A DNA stretch of 45,016 nt from assembly GCA_029254005.1 (NCBI GenBank), contig JAQWYJ010000077.1, forward strand, positions 1 to 45,016, read 5' to 3'. The position numbers were made by a program, and so were the translations under genes. Below are positions 18,447 to 30,100 of the stretch, piece by piece. The stretch is from Porticoccaceae bacterium. GTDB lineage: Bacteria; Pseudomonadota; Gammaproteobacteria; Pseudomonadales; Porticoccaceae. The notes below the pieces were generated by a model. The model saw nothing but the letters and a program-made list of their open reading frames with translations, searched no databases and was not told where the DNA came from. Position 1 is the stretch's first letter. Every line of letters begins with the position of its first letter.

Positions 18447-20861
18447 ATGGTTTCGAAAAGCGCTGATAATACTACCTCAAATTACCCCCTGTTACCTTTG
18501 CGTGATGTAGTTGTTTATCCCCATATGGTGGTGCCGTTGTTTGTTGGCCGTGAGAAATCAATTTTGGCCCTTGAGTATGCGATGGAGAACGACAAGCAGA
18601 TTATTTTGGTGGCCCAAAAGGATCCTTCTGAAGATGATCCGTTATTGGATGATGTATATAAAGTAGGCACATTTGCCACTATTTTACAGATGCTTAAGTT
18701 GCCAGATGGTACTTTAAAAGTACTGGTAGAAGGGCTTAACAGAGTCCAGTTATTGGATGGATTTGAAGATCAGTCATTTATGCGAGCATCGCTTAAAGTG
18801 TTAGAGAGTAAAGACCCACAAGAGGATGAGTCTGATGCATTAATGCGCTCGACAATTAGTTTATTTGAACAGTATGTTAATTTGAGTAAGAAAATCCCGT
18901 CTGAAGTAATAGCAACAGTAAGTGGTATTGAGGACGGTAATAGATTAGCTGATACTATAGCTAGTCATATGACCCTTTCTCTGGAGCAGAAACAAGATGT
19001 TCTAGAAATAGCTGATTTAACTGCTCGTTTCGAACATTTGATGACAGCTATGGAGTCAGAAATTGATTTGTTTCAGGTTGAGCAGCGAATCCGTGGTCGA
19101 GTCAAAAAACAAATGGAAAAGAGTCAGCGGGAGTATTATCTCAATGAACAGATGAAGGCCATCCAAAAAGAATTGGGTGATATGGATGAGGGTGTCTCTG
19201 AACTTGATCAACTTGAAAAGAAAATCCAACTAGCCGGCATGCCCAAAGCTGCGTTAGAGAAGGCTACGGCAGAACTTAATAAGTTGAAAATGATGTCTTC
19301 TATGTCAGCAGAAGCGTCTGTACTGAGAAATTATATCGATTGGATGATCAGTGTTCCTTGGAAGAAGCGCACTAGGGTAAAGCATAATCTTGCCCTTGCG
19401 GAGGAGACCCTGAATCAGGACCATCATGGATTGGAAGAGGTAAAAGAGCGGATTTTAGAATTTTTAGCGGTGCAAAAGCGAGTTAAAAATTTGAAGGGAC
19501 CAGTTTTATGTCTTGTTGGCCCGCCTGGGGTAGGTAAAACGTCTCTTGGAGAGTCGATAGCCCGTTCTACGGGAAGAAAATTTGTAAGGATGAGTTTGGG
19601 AGGGGTGCGTGATGAAGCTGAGATAAGAGGCCATCGCAGAACCTATATTGGATCCTTGCCTGGAAAACTTATTCAAAAGCTGTCTAAAGTCGGTGTCAAA
19701 AACCCGTTGTTTTTGCTGGATGAGATAGACAAGATGGGAATGGATCAACGCGGTGATCCAGCATCTGCGTTGCTAGAGGTATTAGACCCCGAGCAAAATC
19801 ATACGTTTAATGATCATTATCTGGAAGTAGACTACGATCTTTCTGATGTTATGTTTATTTGCACCGCAAATTCTATGAATATTCCAGGCCCTCTCTTGGA
19901 TCGAATGGAAGTTATTAGAATTCCCGGATACACCGAAGATGAAAAAGTTAAGATCGCTCAAAAATATCTGGTTCCGAAACAATTAAAAGCAAATGGTTTG
20001 AAAAGCACAGAACTCGAAATTGGTGAGGATGCGCTAAAAGACACCATTCGGTACTATACAAAAGAGGCTGGGGTTAGGGGATTAGAGCGTGATGTGGCGA
20101 AGATATGTCGAAAGACGGTAACTAAGCATGTCCGAGCAGGCAAGTCTGTTGCAGAGCGTGTTGGGTCCCAGGAGTTGGAGGAAATGCTAGGAGTACGGCG
20201 GTTTGACTATGGCCGAGCTGAGGCTGAAAGCCAGATAGGGCAGGTTACTGGTCTAGCATGGACTCAAGTTGGAGGTGAATTATTAACCATTGAAACCTCC
20301 GCTATACCAGGGACAGGTAAGGTTATAAAAACTGGTTCTCTGGGTGATGTTATGCAAGAGTCTATCCAGGCTGCGCTTACAGTCGTACGAAGTGGCGCCA
20401 AAACATTAGGTATTCGGCGTGATTTCTATCAGCAGAATGATCTTCACATTCATGTTCCTGAGGGCGCGACGCCCAAGGACGGACCCTCTGCAGGGGTCGG
20501 AATGTGCACTGCACTAGTCTCTGTGTTGTCTGGTATTGCGGTAAAAGCAGATGTTGCCATGACCGGAGAGATAACTCTTCGAGGTCAGGTATTAAAAATT
20601 GGCGGTTTGAAAGAAAAATTATTAGCAGCACATCGTGGCGGCATTACCACCGTAATTATACCCAATGACAATGCGAGTGACCTGAAAGAGATTCCGGATA
20701 ACATTAAAGCAGATCTCAATATATGTCCTGTAAAGTGGATTGATGAGGTATTAGATATTGCTCTTGAGACGAAACCTGAGGCACTGAGTGAATCTGAGTT
20801 TTTAAAAAGTAGCGCGCCAAAAAGTGCTGCTGAACTCAATGAGAGGCCAAGTACCCACTAG
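18447..20861 (+). CDS. lon: Lon ATP-dependent protease
   Basis: The 804-residue protein is a class A Lon that degrades misfolded and regulatory proteins. The N-terminal substrate-binding domain ([20 protein letters not shown]) is followed by a coiled-coil region (residues ~185-280, [17 protein letters not shown]). The AAA+ module comes next ([25 protein letters not shown]), then the protease domain with the Ser-Lys dyad Ser681 (DGPSAGVGM) and Lys722 ([10 protein letters not shown]). The length is slightly above that of E. coli Lon (784). The C-terminal ~25 residues ([17 protein letters not shown]) are a poorly conserved tail. Confidence 0.98.
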   Translation: MVSKSADNTTSNYPLLPLRDVVVYPHMVVPLFVGREKSILALEYAMENDKQIILVAQKDPSEDDPLLDDVYKVGTFATILQMLKLPDGTLKVLVEGLNRVQLLDGFEDQSFMRASLKVLESKDPQEDESDALMRSTISLFEQYVNLSKKIPSEVIATVSGIEDGNRLADTIASHMTLSLEQKQDVLEIADLTARFEHLMTAMESEIDLFQVEQRIRGRVKKQMEKSQREYYLNEQMKAIQKELGDMDEGVSELDQLEKKIQLAGMPKAALEKATAELNKLKMMSSMSAEASVLRNYIDWMISVPWKKRTRVKHNLALAEETLNQDHHGLEEVKERILEFLAVQKRVKNLKGPVLCLVGPPGVGKTSLGESIARSTGRKFVRMSLGGVRDEAEIRGHRRTYIGSLPGKLIQKLSKVGVKNPLFLLDEIDKMGMDQRGDPASALLEVLDPEQNHTFNDHYLEVDYDLSDVMFICTANSMNIPGPLLDRMEVIRIPGYTEDEKVKIAQKYLVPKQLKANGLKSTELEIGEDALKDTIRYYTKEAGVRGLERDVAKICRKTVTKHVRAGKSVAERVGSQELEEMLGVRRFDYGRAEAESQIGQVTGLAWTQVGGELLTIETSAIPGTGKVIKTGSLGDVMQESIQAALTVVRSGAKTLGIRRDFYQQNDLHIHVPEGATPKDGPSAGVGMCTALVSVLSGIAVKADVAMTGEITLRGQVLKIGGLKEKLLAAHRGGITTVIIPNDNASDLKEIPDNIKADLNICPVKWIDEVLDIALETKPEALSESEFLKSSAPKSAAELNERPSTH

Positions 20862-20896
20862 GTTTGAACTATTTGGCTATATTTTGCCGAAGCTAC

Positions 20897-20926
20897 TTGA
20901 CCGAACGCGCTTGCTATTGGTATAAA
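20897..20926 (+). promoter_or_regulatory. Promoter of the HU gene
   Basis: TTGACC (20897-20902), 18-base spacer, TATAAA (20921-20926). It is one of the best promoter matches in the window. The ~95-base leader that follows contains two small inverted repeats, TCCCA-A-TGGGA near 20966-20976 and GTAAC-AAAT-GTTAC (20990-21003), and an AAGGGGA Shine-Dalgarno at 21014-21020. Confidence 0.65.
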
Positions 20927-21025
20927 GAGAGTGGCAGTTGAACTATTAAAATCGCTGATGCTACTTCCCAATGGGAGTACGTCTTTTTTGTAACAAATGT
21001 TACTTCCAATAATAAGGGGAATACC

Positions 21026-21298
21026 GTGAATAAATCTGAATTAATTGATTCTATCGCTGCTGGTGCAGACATTTCTAAGGCGTCTGCCGGACGAGCATTA
21101 GATTCAGCAATTGACGCAATTACTGGTGCTTTAAAAAATGGAGATCAAGTTTCGTTGGTAGGATTTGGCACTTATTCTGTTAAACACAGAGCTGCTCGTG
21201 CAGGTAGAAATCCACAGACTGGTGCGGAGATTCAAATTGCTGCTGCGAACGTGCCAAGCTTCAAGGCTGGAAAAGCATTGAAAGACGCGGTAAATTAA
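21026..21298 (+). CDS. hupB: Nucleoid protein HU
   Basis: A 90-residue DNA-bending protein of the HU/IHF family. It begins with GTG at 21026 behind a strong Shine-Dalgarno. The core [21 protein letters not shown] contains the beta-arm signature with the intercalating Pro in RNPQTG, and the C-terminus [13 protein letters not shown] is typical. The place between lon and ppiD is where hupB sits in Gammaproteobacteria, which favours HU beta over HU alpha or IHF. It has its own promoter and terminator. Confidence 0.96.
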   Translation: MNKSELIDSIAAGADISKASAGRALDSAIDAITGALKNGDQVSLVGFGTYSVKHRAARAGRNPQTGAEIQIAAANVPSFKAGKALKDAVN

Positions 21299-21335
21299 TA
21301 TTTGCTTGGTGATTTTTCGAGACATTCAGGCTTCT

Positions 21336-21362
21336 AAGGCGCATCATTGATGCGCCTTTTTT
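21336..21362 (+). terminator. Rho-independent terminator of hupB
   Basis: Perfect 10-bp stem AAGGCGCATC / GATGCGCCTT (21336-21345, 21349-21358) with a three-base loop and a T run. It ends only ~19 bases before the ppiD start, so ppiD expression depends on read-through or on a promoter overlapping this hairpin. Confidence 0.88.
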
Positions 21363-21380
21363 AATATCAGGATATACAGT

Positions 21381-23234
21381 ATGTTAGATAGTTTTAGAAC
21401 AAATATGCGCAATTTAGCTTTGGGGATTGTGGTTGTAATTGGCTTTATTTTTGCGTTTTCAGGTACAGGTACTCTTTTCCTAACCGGTAATTTGACTGAT
21501 ACGGCCGCGGTTGTTGGGGAGGTGGAAATTCCCGAAATAGATGTAATTAGAGCGATCAATAATCAACGCAGTCGAATTATCAGTGAAAACGAAGGGTTAG
21601 ATGCTACCCTAATCACTGATGAGATGATTAGGCCAAGTGCTATTGAGCAACTGATAAGTCGTCAAATTTTGGTTCAGTCCTCCGATTCTCAAAAGTTAGC
21701 TATACCGCAAACTTCAGTTACTCAAGAGATTCTTAATATAGAAGGGTTTCAGGTAGATGGGCGCTTTGATCAAGACAGCTATCGGTTTATGTTACAGCAG
21801 CAGGGTTATACTAGTGCCGGTTTTAAGTCCACAGTTGCAAATGAATTGCTTGTTCAACAACTTGTTGCGGGTATTACAGATACCGCTTTTGTTACGGAAC
21901 TTGAGCTAAATGCAATGGTTGAAATTACTGGAGAGCAACGAGATTACTACTATTTCACTCTGCCGATAGGACCTATAACTGAAGAGACTGTGGTATCTGA
22001 TGAGCAGACTCAAAATTATTATTCTGAAAATATTACAGCGTATCGAAGCGAAGCTCAGGTGATTATTGACTATATCGAGCTAAATCCAGATGAGCTTGTG
22101 AATCCTGATCTTGTAAATAGTGAACTCGTCAAGGCGCGCTTTGACGAGGAGCGAGACACCTTGGACCTTTCTGAGTCACGTCAGGCTGCCCACATCCTTC
22201 TTGAAGATCCAAGCGATGAGCTTATTCGGGAGATCCAAGGAAAAATAACGTCAGGAGAAGCCTTTGCCGATCTGGCAAGTCAGTATTCAACAGATTTTGG
22301 TTCTGCTGATTTAGGCGGGGACTTGGGATTCACGTCCGGCACTACCTTTCCTGAAGCATTTGAATTGGCGTTGAAGCAGCTTTCGCTCAACGAAGTCTCA
22401 CAGCCAGTGACCACCGATGCAGGTGTCCATTTTATAAAACTATTGGACATACAGCAGCAGGATTTCATTCTAGCAGATGAAACAGCAAGAATTGAGCGCG
22501 AGCTTATGGCAGAAGCAACGACTGATCAGTTGGTAGCCAAACTTGAACTTCTCAAAGAGCTTAGTTTTAATGCCGATTCACTCGCCAATGTGGCTGAGGA
22601 TGTGGGTCTTACTCTCAAGACTTCCCCTGCATTTTCTCGGTCTGGCGGGTCTGGTATTACTGCTGACACTAAAGTAAATTCGGCCGCCTTTAGCAGTGAA
22701 GTTTTAACTGACGGCTATGCCAGCGAGGTACTTGATTTAGGGAATGATAGATACGTAGTGGTGAAACTTAACGAGTATATTGAAGACCGACAAAAAGAAT
22801 TAATGGAAGTGCGTGAATCGGTTGTTGACAGTTTGACACGAGAGTTGGCTCAAGACGAACTTCAGCGCCGAGGATCTGAGTTACGTGCCCTTGTGCAGAG
22901 CGGTACACCGGTTGAGGAAGTTGCTAAGAGTAATAATCTACAGTGGCAGGTAGCTAAAAATGTTGATCGTCGGGATACTAGTGTTAACACAGACATAAGA
23001 GATCGACTATTTGCTATGGCTTCACCCAAAGCTAATCCAGTGGTGGAAGGTTTTTATACTAATAGCGGTGACTATGTCGTTGCTGCCTTAACTGCGGTAA
23101 TTCCTGGAGATATAAATGATATAGGTGACCTTGAGAGAGCGAGTATTGCTGACGCACTGCTCTCAAGGAATGGTGGCAGAGATTTGGAGAGCTATGAGAA
23201 ACTGGTAAGGAGTGATACAAAAATCATCCAGTAG
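21381..23234 (+). CDS. ppiD: PpiD, membrane-anchored periplasmic folding factor
   Basis: The 617-residue protein has one N-terminal transmembrane helix (NLALGIVVVIGFIFAFSGTG) and faces the periplasm. It works at the SecYEG exit on newly exported proteins. The SurA-like N-terminal chaperone region follows, then one parvulin domain at about residues 265-355 (RQAAHILLEDPSDELIREI, DLGGDLGFTSG, AGVHFIKLLDI), then a second, degenerate C-terminal region. It lies in the usual lon-hupB-ppiD order. The parvulin domain of PpiD is often inactive in E. coli, and activity here cannot be judged from sequence. Confidence 0.94.
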   Translation: MLDSFRTNMRNLALGIVVVIGFIFAFSGTGTLFLTGNLTDTAAVVGEVEIPEIDVIRAINNQRSRIISENEGLDATLITDEMIRPSAIEQLISRQILVQSSDSQKLAIPQTSVTQEILNIEGFQVDGRFDQDSYRFMLQQQGYTSAGFKSTVANELLVQQLVAGITDTAFVTELELNAMVEITGEQRDYYYFTLPIGPITEETVVSDEQTQNYYSENITAYRSEAQVIIDYIELNPDELVNPDLVNSELVKARFDEERDTLDLSESRQAAHILLEDPSDELIREIQGKITSGEAFADLASQYSTDFGSADLGGDLGFTSGTTFPEAFELALKQLSLNEVSQPVTTDAGVHFIKLLDIQQQDFILADETARIERELMAEATTDQLVAKLELLKELSFNADSLANVAEDVGLTLKTSPAFSRSGGSGITADTKVNSAAFSSEVLTDGYASEVLDLGNDRYVVVKLNEYIEDRQKELMEVRESVVDSLTRELAQDELQRRGSELRALVQSGTPVEEVAKSNNLQWQVAKNVDRRDTSVNTDIRDRLFAMASPKANPVVEGFYTNSGDYVVAALTAVIPGDINDIGDLERASIADALLSRNGGRDLESYEKLVRSDTKIIQ

Positions 23235-23251
23235 CTGCTTTCTTCGGCAAT

Positions 23252-23279
23252 AAAAAAGGGCAGTTTACTGCCCTTTTTT
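23252..23279. terminator. Bidirectional terminator between ppiD and mltD
   Basis: Perfect inverted repeat: an A-run plus GGGCAG (23252-23263), loop TTTA, CTGCCC plus a T-run (23268-23279). A-tract and T-tract flank both sides, so it can stop transcription from ppiD (plus) and from mltD (minus). Confidence 0.9.
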
Positions 23280-23294
23280 ATTGTCAAATGGGAA

Positions 23295-24875
23295 CTAGAT
23301 GATCTTTCGATCAATAAATAACGTCAGTTTTTGTCCTGGTTGTAAATATTTTTTACTGTTTAGATTATTCCACTTGGTGATGTCACCAATGGATAGGGAA
23401 AAACGTTTGGCAATAACGTACAAGGAATCCCCACGCCTAACTTTGTAGGAGAATTTTCTCAGCCCAATCACCGAGGATGCTTTAGCTGTAGTTTGTATTT
23501 CTAGGACAGCACCAATTTTCACTAAATCGCCCTTAATACTGTTTTGTCGTCGAAGATTTTTAATCGAAGTACCATAGTGCTCGGCAATCTCAGAAAGCGT
23601 GTCTCCGGGGCGCACAGTGTGCTTCAATGTATGGTAGCGAGTAAGTTGAGAAGAACCCACTAAGATGTCGTTATTATCCTGGGAGATCAGCAGCGTCTGT
23701 CCGATTTTGAGTCGATCACTGGTGAGTCCGTTAGCTTTTTTTATTATTCGAGCTTGAGTCTCGAATAGCAATGCTATTTCCGACAGCGTGTCGCCAGTTT
23801 TTACAGTGTATTCTGTATATGGCGTCCAATATTTGTGGTCTGTAGAGGCTAAATAATCCCTAAGAGAAGTCGATTTTTCAGTAGGAATTAGCAGTGAGTA
23901 CGTACCTTCAGGTGGCGTTATTGACCGGCGATATGCTGCATTAAGTTGGCTGAATGTCCATTCATCAGTGCCTGTTATATCCATCACGGTAGTCAATGAA
24001 ATCTGATTACTCACCTTGATGATATCAAAAATAGGCTTGTCTTCCATAACCGGTAAAGTGATAGAAAACTTACTTGGTTCTTTAATAATGGAGGCTAATG
24101 CTATTAATTGTGGTACATAATTACGTGTTTCTTTTGGAAGTTTTAGTGCCCAAAATTCAGTAGATCTCCCATTTTTTTTATTGTTGCGAATAGCTTTGCC
24201 TACAGATCCTTCACCAGAATTATAAGCAGCTAGTGCATGCCACCAATTACCTTTAAACCGCCGATTTAAATAAGTGAGAAAATCAATGGCTGCTCGCGTT
24301 GATGACACAAGATCACGACGACCATCATACCAACGATTGCGCTCTAAACCATACTGATGAGCGGTAGGGGGTATAAACTGCCAAAGTCCTGCAGCATGAC
24401 TGGCGCTGTAAGCGAATGGGTCATAGGTACTCTCAACAATTGGCAGTAGAGCTAGTTCTAGTGGCAGTCCTGCATGCTCTAAGCGTTCTGTCACATAATA
24501 AATAAAAGGTCTTGCTCGGTTTAGCACAATTTCCAAATGCTGCGGGTGATCAATATACCACTGGCGCTGTTTTATAACGGATGTAGGGAGATTTTTAAGA
24601 TCTAATTGGTACCCGGCTCGGATTCTATCCCAAAGATCGGAGGGTGTTGCTTCTGATTCAGAAACGGTTGCTTCTAGTGGCTCTGAACTATTACTAGTTG
24701 ATACGGTTGTTTGATCATTTTCTAGTGGTAAAACGTTGGATATTTCCTCAACATAGCTAGGAGATTTGTTTAAGATTTTCTCGCTAGGTGAATTTTGAGC
24801 CAGTTGGCATGAGGAAGTACTTAACAAAAAAATTAGAGAAGCGCTTATTGGGGTAATGTGGGCAATTTTTAACAC
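23295..24875 (-). CDS. mltD: Membrane-bound lytic murein transglycosylase D with three LysM domains
   Basis: The 526-residue enzyme cleaves peptidoglycan glycan strands to 1,6-anhydromuropeptides. The N-terminus is a lipoprotein signal peptide ending LSTSSC, with the lipidated Cys at residue 23. The SLT domain (about 130-245) has the catalytic Glu148 in LLPIVESTYDP, then ASHAAGLWQFIPPTA and WWHALAAYNSGEG. Three LysM repeats follow: YTVKTGDTLSEIALLF, HTVRPGDTLSEIAEHYG and YKVRRGDSLYVIAKRF. E. coli MltD has two, so the number is within the family range. It is convergent with ppiD. Confidence 0.95.
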   Translation of the reverse strand: MLKIAHITPISASLIFLLSTSSCQLAQNSPSEKILNKSPSYVEEISNVLPLENDQTTVSTSNSSEPLEATVSESEATPSDLWDRIRAGYQLDLKNLPTSVIKQRQWYIDHPQHLEIVLNRARPFIYYVTERLEHAGLPLELALLPIVESTYDPFAYSASHAAGLWQFIPPTAHQYGLERNRWYDGRRDLVSSTRAAIDFLTYLNRRFKGNWWHALAAYNSGEGSVGKAIRNNKKNGRSTEFWALKLPKETRNYVPQLIALASIIKEPSKFSITLPVMEDKPIFDIIKVSNQISLTTVMDITGTDEWTFSQLNAAYRRSITPPEGTYSLLIPTEKSTSLRDYLASTDHKYWTPYTEYTVKTGDTLSEIALLFETQARIIKKANGLTSDRLKIGQTLLISQDNNDILVGSSQLTRYHTLKHTVRPGDTLSEIAEHYGTSIKNLRRQNSIKGDLVKIGAVLEIQTTAKASSVIGLRKFSYKVRRGDSLYVIAKRFSLSIGDITKWNNLNSKKYLQPGQKLTLFIDRKII

Positions 24876-25129
24876 GAGAATACCGATATTTTTGACCCTT
24901 TATTGTAACTAAATTTATATTAGAGTGTTACCGTTAAAGCCATGTTTTTTTGTATTCGACGCGTGCAAAAAAGCGTTTATTACAATCGATGTTACTTGAG
25001 CTTTTAGCCTCTGGATAAAGTGTACGTTAAGGTTTACTGGCAGTGGTGTTTTTGCCACGTAACCGCCATAATGTTTTTATAAATTAAACAGCAATTGCCA
25101 TTACTTTTAGGCCCACGAGATTTTAATAA

Positions 25130-25984
25130 GTGCCCAATAAATTTTTAATCAAAAATTTAAGTGAAACTGCTCAGAGGTTAGCGCACTGGTCTAAGTCCGA
25201 TTTCGCTGAATATTTAATCACTAAAGAAAATGCAATTATTGATAGCCATTATACTAACCTTCCTGGTTATCGTTTTATGCACGCAGGAATTACAAATGGT
25301 CAGTTATCGCTCTCAAATTTCTCGCAAATTCACGGATTTACAGTGCAGAGTTATTATGCAGAGGGCTGTTCTAATTCTTCATTTGTCGCTGATCTATCTG
25401 ACTTGCCATTACCTTCTGAGGTAGTTGATATTGCTTTGCTTCAGCATGTTCTGGAATTTTCACGTTCTCCTCAGGCCGTGCTTGCTGATATCTGTCGAGT
25501 GATATCTCCGGGCGGGCATTTGATTATTTGTGTATTAAATCCATTTGGTCCGATGGGATTATCCAAATGGCCGTTACAGTTGTTGACTGATCGTGTTCAA
25601 TACCGATTTCATTCATTGCGCCGAGGTCGTTTGATTGACTGGCTTGCATTGCTTAATTTTGAGGTCGATAGCGTTCATCATGGTGCTTATCGTTTGCCAG
25701 CTGGTTACTCAAGAGAACAAGAGCCACCAATAGTGCCGCATAGATTTAGTCGATTGATGAAAGGTTTTGATAAAGGTTGTCAGCGAGTTGGCATTCCTTG
25801 TGGTAATTTTTATATGATACATGCCGTTAAAAGAGTACGTCAGGGCGTCAATAAATCCTCCCGTAAATGGACATCTGTTTCACGTCCACGAATGGCTTCA
25901 TCGGTAAAAAAGACTGCAAAACCATTGCCAAAAATAGGCACCAGCGTTGCAGTTAGTACTACCAATAACAGAGTTATAACATGA
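25130..25984 (+). CDS. YafS-like SAM-dependent methyltransferase
   Basis: A 284-residue class I methyltransferase-like protein starting with GTG at 25130. The methyltransferase type-11 core is visible ([19 protein letters not shown], then [20 protein letters not shown]), and WKRG-type YafS relatives share the [10 protein letters not shown] / [14 protein letters not shown] segments. The glycine-rich SAM loop is weakly conserved. The C-terminal ~45 residues are Lys/Arg/Ser-rich and probably disordered. It overlaps rnhA by four bases, and this methyltransferase-rnhA-dnaQ order is conserved in Pseudomonas-like bacteria. Its substrate is not known. No other gene lies in the 254-base region upstream. 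Confidence 0.8.
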   Translation: MPNKFLIKNLSETAQRLAHWSKSDFAEYLITKENAIIDSHYTNLPGYRFMHAGITNGQLSLSNFSQIHGFTVQSYYAEGCSNSSFVADLSDLPLPSEVVDIALLQHVLEFSRSPQAVLADICRVISPGGHLIICVLNPFGPMGLSKWPLQLLTDRVQYRFHSLRRGRLIDWLALLNFEVDSVHHGAYRLPAGYSREQEPPIVPHRFSRLMKGFDKGCQRVGIPCGNFYMIHAVKRVRQGVNKSSRKWTSVSRPRMASSVKKTAKPLPKIGTSVAVSTTNNRVIT

Positions 25985-26412
25985 GTGATATAGAAATTTT
26001 TACCGATGGTGCTTGTCGAGGAAATCCTGGCCCAGGCGGTTGGGGGGCCTTATTGCGTTTTGGTAAAGAAGAAAAAAGGCTTTTTGGAGGTGAGCCTGAG
26101 ACGACTAATAATCGTATGGAGCTTACTGCTGTTATTGAAGCGTTGGCCGCGTTAAAGCGGCCTTGCAACGTAAAGCTAACATCTGATTCAACCTACGTGC
26201 TCAAGGGTATCCAAGAGTGGATGCCTAGTTGGAAGAAGCGGGGCTGGAAGACTGCAGCCAAAAAGCCAGTGAAAAATGTCGATCTTTGGCAAAAGCTTGA
26301 TGGGTTGATTCACCAGCATAATATAGACTGGCGCTGGGTAAAGGGACATAGTGGGCACCGAGAGAACGAGATAGCTGATGATCTTGCTAATCAGGGTATT
26401 GACGAATTATAG
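25981..26412 (+). CDS. rnhA: Ribonuclease HI
   Basis: Degrades RNA in RNA-DNA hybrids. The 143-residue protein has the four acidic metal ligands in their usual motifs: Asp in [17 protein letters not shown], Glu in [13 protein letters not shown], Asp in [12 protein letters not shown] and Asp in [10 protein letters not shown]. The catalytic His is in [10 protein letters not shown]. The basic protrusion ([16 protein letters not shown]) used for substrate binding is present. The start overlaps the methyltransferase stop in ATGA, so translation is coupled. Confidence 0.97.
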   Translation: MSDIEIFTDGACRGNPGPGGWGALLRFGKEEKRLFGGEPETTNNRMELTAVIEALAALKRPCNVKLTSDSTYVLKGIQEWMPSWKKRGWKTAAKKPVKNVDLWQKLDGLIHQHNIDWRWVKGHSGHRENEIADDLANQGIDEL

Positions 26413-26455
26413 CTAATCGTTATATTTGAGTTTTAATCACGCAGACGCGAACAAT

Positions 26456-27175
26456 ATGAGACAGATCGTTTTAGACACAGAGACTACTGGTTTAGAGACC
26501 TCTCAAGATCATCGAATCATTGAGATAGGCTGCGTTGAGATGGTGAACAGGAAGTTGACAGGACGCCACTACCATCAATACATAAACCCAGAAAGAAAAG
26601 TCGACGAGGGTGCCATGGAGGTTCATGGTATCAATGATCAGTTTCTTGAAGATAAGCCAGTGTTTTCGGCGATATGTTCTGATTTTTTGTCATTTTTGGC
26701 GGGCGCGGAGTTAGTTATTCACAATGCACCCTTTGATGTTGGTTTCATTAACCATGAGTTAAGAAAGCTAAATGATAATCAACCTGCATTAGAATCAGAA
26801 TGTCGAGTTATAGATACTCTGGCGGTTGCGAGACAAAAACATCCTGGGCAAAAAAATAATTTAGATGCCTTATGTAAGCGTTATGGTGTTGATAATTCTC
26901 AGCGAGATCTCCATGGTGCTCTACTTGATGCTGAAATACTTGCTGATGTCTATTTGTTAATGACCGGTGGCCAGGTTAATTTGAGTATTAATCAGCAGTC
27001 AGAGTCAGATAGTGGAGAAATCAGTCAAGCTAGAAAAATTCGGAGATTATCAGCCGCTCGAAAACCTCTCAGAGTCATCAGAGCCAGTGATAGCGAAATT
27101 GTTAATCATGAAAAAAAATTGACTGACATTAAATCTGCTAGCGGTTTTTGCATTTGGCAGGAGGTTAGCGAGTAA
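26456..27175 (+). CDS. dnaQ: DNA polymerase III epsilon subunit (proofreading exonuclease)
   Basis: The 3'-5' exonuclease of the replicative polymerase. I place the start at the ATG at 26456 (239 residues, MRQIVLDTETTGLE). An upstream TTG at 26426 would add ten residues that do not resemble the family. The Exo motifs are Exo I IVLDTETTG, Exo II HNAPFDVGFI and Exo III HGALLDAEILADVYL. The C-terminal ~50 residues form the usual flexible segment that binds the alpha subunit. No clear Shine-Dalgarno precedes either start. rnhA lies 43 bases upstream, and hrpA starts eight bases after the stop. Confidence 0.95.
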   Translation: MRQIVLDTETTGLETSQDHRIIEIGCVEMVNRKLTGRHYHQYINPERKVDEGAMEVHGINDQFLEDKPVFSAICSDFLSFLAGAELVIHNAPFDVGFINHELRKLNDNQPALESECRVIDTLAVARQKHPGQKNNLDALCKRYGVDNSQRDLHGALLDAEILADVYLLMTGGQVNLSINQQSESDSGEISQARKIRRLSAARKPLRVIRASDSEIVNHEKKLTDIKSASGFCIWQEVSE

Positions 27176-27183
27176 GCTCTTGT

Positions 27184-30100
27184 ATGCAGTCGTCTGATAG
27201 TATCGTACTTCCAAAAAAATTTCCTGAGCGTTCAGACCAGATTGACCTGTTGAAGTCGAATCTTGCTGCAATGGTATCGAGCGTAGATTTATTCAACTTA
27301 TCTAAACCCCTGACTATTAAAAAGATAGCGAATTTAGACACCAAGGCTAAAGCTATAGCCTGGGAAAAATGGTGTCAAAGGGTATGCGTCTCAGCAGAGG
27401 TGGTCAGATCTAGGCGTAAAAATTTACCAAAAATCACTTATCCTGATCTGCCGGTTTGTGAACGTGTTGATGAGATTAAAGCGTTAATAGAGCAACATCA
27501 GGTAGTTATTATTGCCGGAGAGACCGGGTCAGGAAAGACCACGCAAATCCCTAAAATTTGTCTTCAGGCTGGACGAGGTGTTTGTGGTTTGATTGGACAT
27601 ACCCAACCCCGCAGAATTGCAGCTCGCACAGTTGCTGAGAGGATTGCTCAAGAGTTGAATTCAACCTTAGGTGATGCCGTGGGTTATCAGGTGCGGTTTT
27701 CTGACCAAACCTCACCACAAAGTTTTGTCAAATTAATGACTGATGGCATCTTGCTTGCTGAAATTCAACAAGATCGATATTTAAGTAAGTACGATACTAT
27801 TATTGTCGATGAGGCACACGAACGCAGTCTAAATATCGACTTCTTGCTGGGGTATCTTAAAAAACTTCTGGTGATTCGTCCTGATTTAAAGCTTATCATT
27901 ACCTCTGCAACCATTGATATAACTAAGTTTTCATCTCATTTTGATAATGCACCTGTGGTGGAGGTATCAGGAAGAACCTATCCGGTAGATATTATTTATA
28001 GCGGCCCTGAGATACTAGAACAGGATCGTAATCAGAGTATCGTGGATTGTTTGGTGGATATTCACCATAATCAACAGCAGGGGGACGTCCTAGTATTTTT
28101 AAGTGGTGAGCGAGAGATTCGTGAGGCCAACGTAGCGTTGCGAAAAGCACAATTACCCAATACTGAAATAGTTCCTTTATATGCAAGACTCAGTTTAGCT
28201 GAGCAACGTAAAATTTTTTCACCACATAGAGGTCGGCGGGTAATCCTTAGTACTAATGTTGCAGAGACCTCTCTGACGGTTCCGGGTATACGTTACGTGA
28301 TTGATACCGGTCGTGCACGAGTTTCTCGGTATAGCTACCGAACCAAAGTTCAACGACTGCCCATAGAAGCAATTTCTCAAGCGAGCGCCAATCAGAGAGC
28401 CGGACGTTGTGGTCGGGTCAGTGATGGTGTTTGCTATCGTCTGTATGAGTCTTCAGATTATCAAGCGCGAGCGGAATTTACTGATCCAGAAATTGTTCGG
28501 ACTAATTTAGCGTCTGTTATTCTTCAAATGTTGCATTTGCGCATAGGCGATATTCGCCAATTTCCATTTATAGACCCACCAGACAGTCGTTTGATCAATG
28601 ATGGATATGCTTTGTTAGAAGAACTACAAGCGGTTGATAAAAGTGGTCAATTGACAAATTTAGGAAAAAAGCTAGTTACCTTACCGGTTGATCCTAGACT
28701 GGGTCGAATGATCATTGAGGCAGCTAAAAATGGTTGTCTTGATGAATTAATCATTATCGCTAGTGGGCTAAGTATTCAAGACCCTAGAGAGCGTCCTGGT
28801 GATAAACAACAGGCGGCGGATCTAGCGCATAAACAATGGCAAGATCCCGATTCAGATTTTTCATCTTTACTTAATCTGTGGTTTTACTTTGAGAGTAAGC
28901 GTAAGGACCTGTCTACTAACCAATTTAGTAAATTTTGCCGATCTCAGTTTGTGTCTTTCTTGCGCATGCGCGAATGGCGAGATTTACACCAACAACTACA
29001 GAATGCCTGCAGAATACTTAAATTATCTGGTAATGAAGCTCCCGCTGACTATGCTTCAGTGCATCGTTCTTTGCTATCAGGATTATTGGGGCAAGTAGGT
29101 GTCAGGGAGGATAAATGGGAGTTTTTGGGTACACGGAATCGAAAGTTTTTCGTTTTTCCTGGCTCTGGCTTAAGTAAAAAGCCACCCAAGTGGCTTATGT
29201 CTGGGTCCTTAATGGAAACCAACAAGCAGTATGCACTGAATGCTGCGAAAATTGATTCGGCTTGGCTAGAGCCCCTTGCCGCACACTTGGTAAAAAAGAG
29301 CCATAGCGAACCTTATTATCATAAAAAGTCTGGGCAGGTGATGGCAAAGGAGCGTCAGACGCTGTTTGGGCTTACTATTGTAGAGGGAAAGCGAGTCGTA
29401 TACGGAAAGATAGCACCAGTTGAGGCGAGAAAAATATTTATACAGCAGGCCCTGGTGGATGATTGTTACACGGGCAAAGGGCTTTTTTATGCGCACAACA
29501 AAAGTTTGGTTGCTGAGCTACAAGCACTTGAAGATCGTTTTCGGCGAAGAGATCTTTTAGCCGAGCAGGCGGTCATTTTTGATTTTTATGCACAGCAACT
29601 ACCATCGTCTGTATGCAATTTGCCAGCATTTGAGAAGTGGCGTAAGGCAGTAGAAAAGGAGCACCCAAATTGTTTACGTATGAACAAAGAAACTTTACTA
29701 CTCCGTGTTCTTACTGATACAGAGCAAGCTCAGTTCCCAGCACACTTGATTGTTGATGACGTCCAATATGCCCTGCGCTATCATTTTGAACCTGGACATC
29801 CAGAGGATGGACTCAGTGTAATTATGCCTTTGGCACTATTGCATCAGTCACCTCGTTATTTTTTCGACTGGCTCGTGCCGGGTATGCTGCGAGATAAATG
29901 CATAGCCCTTGTAAAAGGATTGCCTAAAAATCTTCGGCGAGCTTTTGTGCCTGTGCCCGATTATGTTGATAAGCTCTTAATTCACGTCTGTGCGCAGGAC
30001 CGGCCACTTGTAGAGGTTCTCTCTGAGCAGCTGAAAAGATTGAGTGGAAATGATGTTCCCATAAACAGTTGGAATCTAGACAACCTTGATCCTTGGTACA

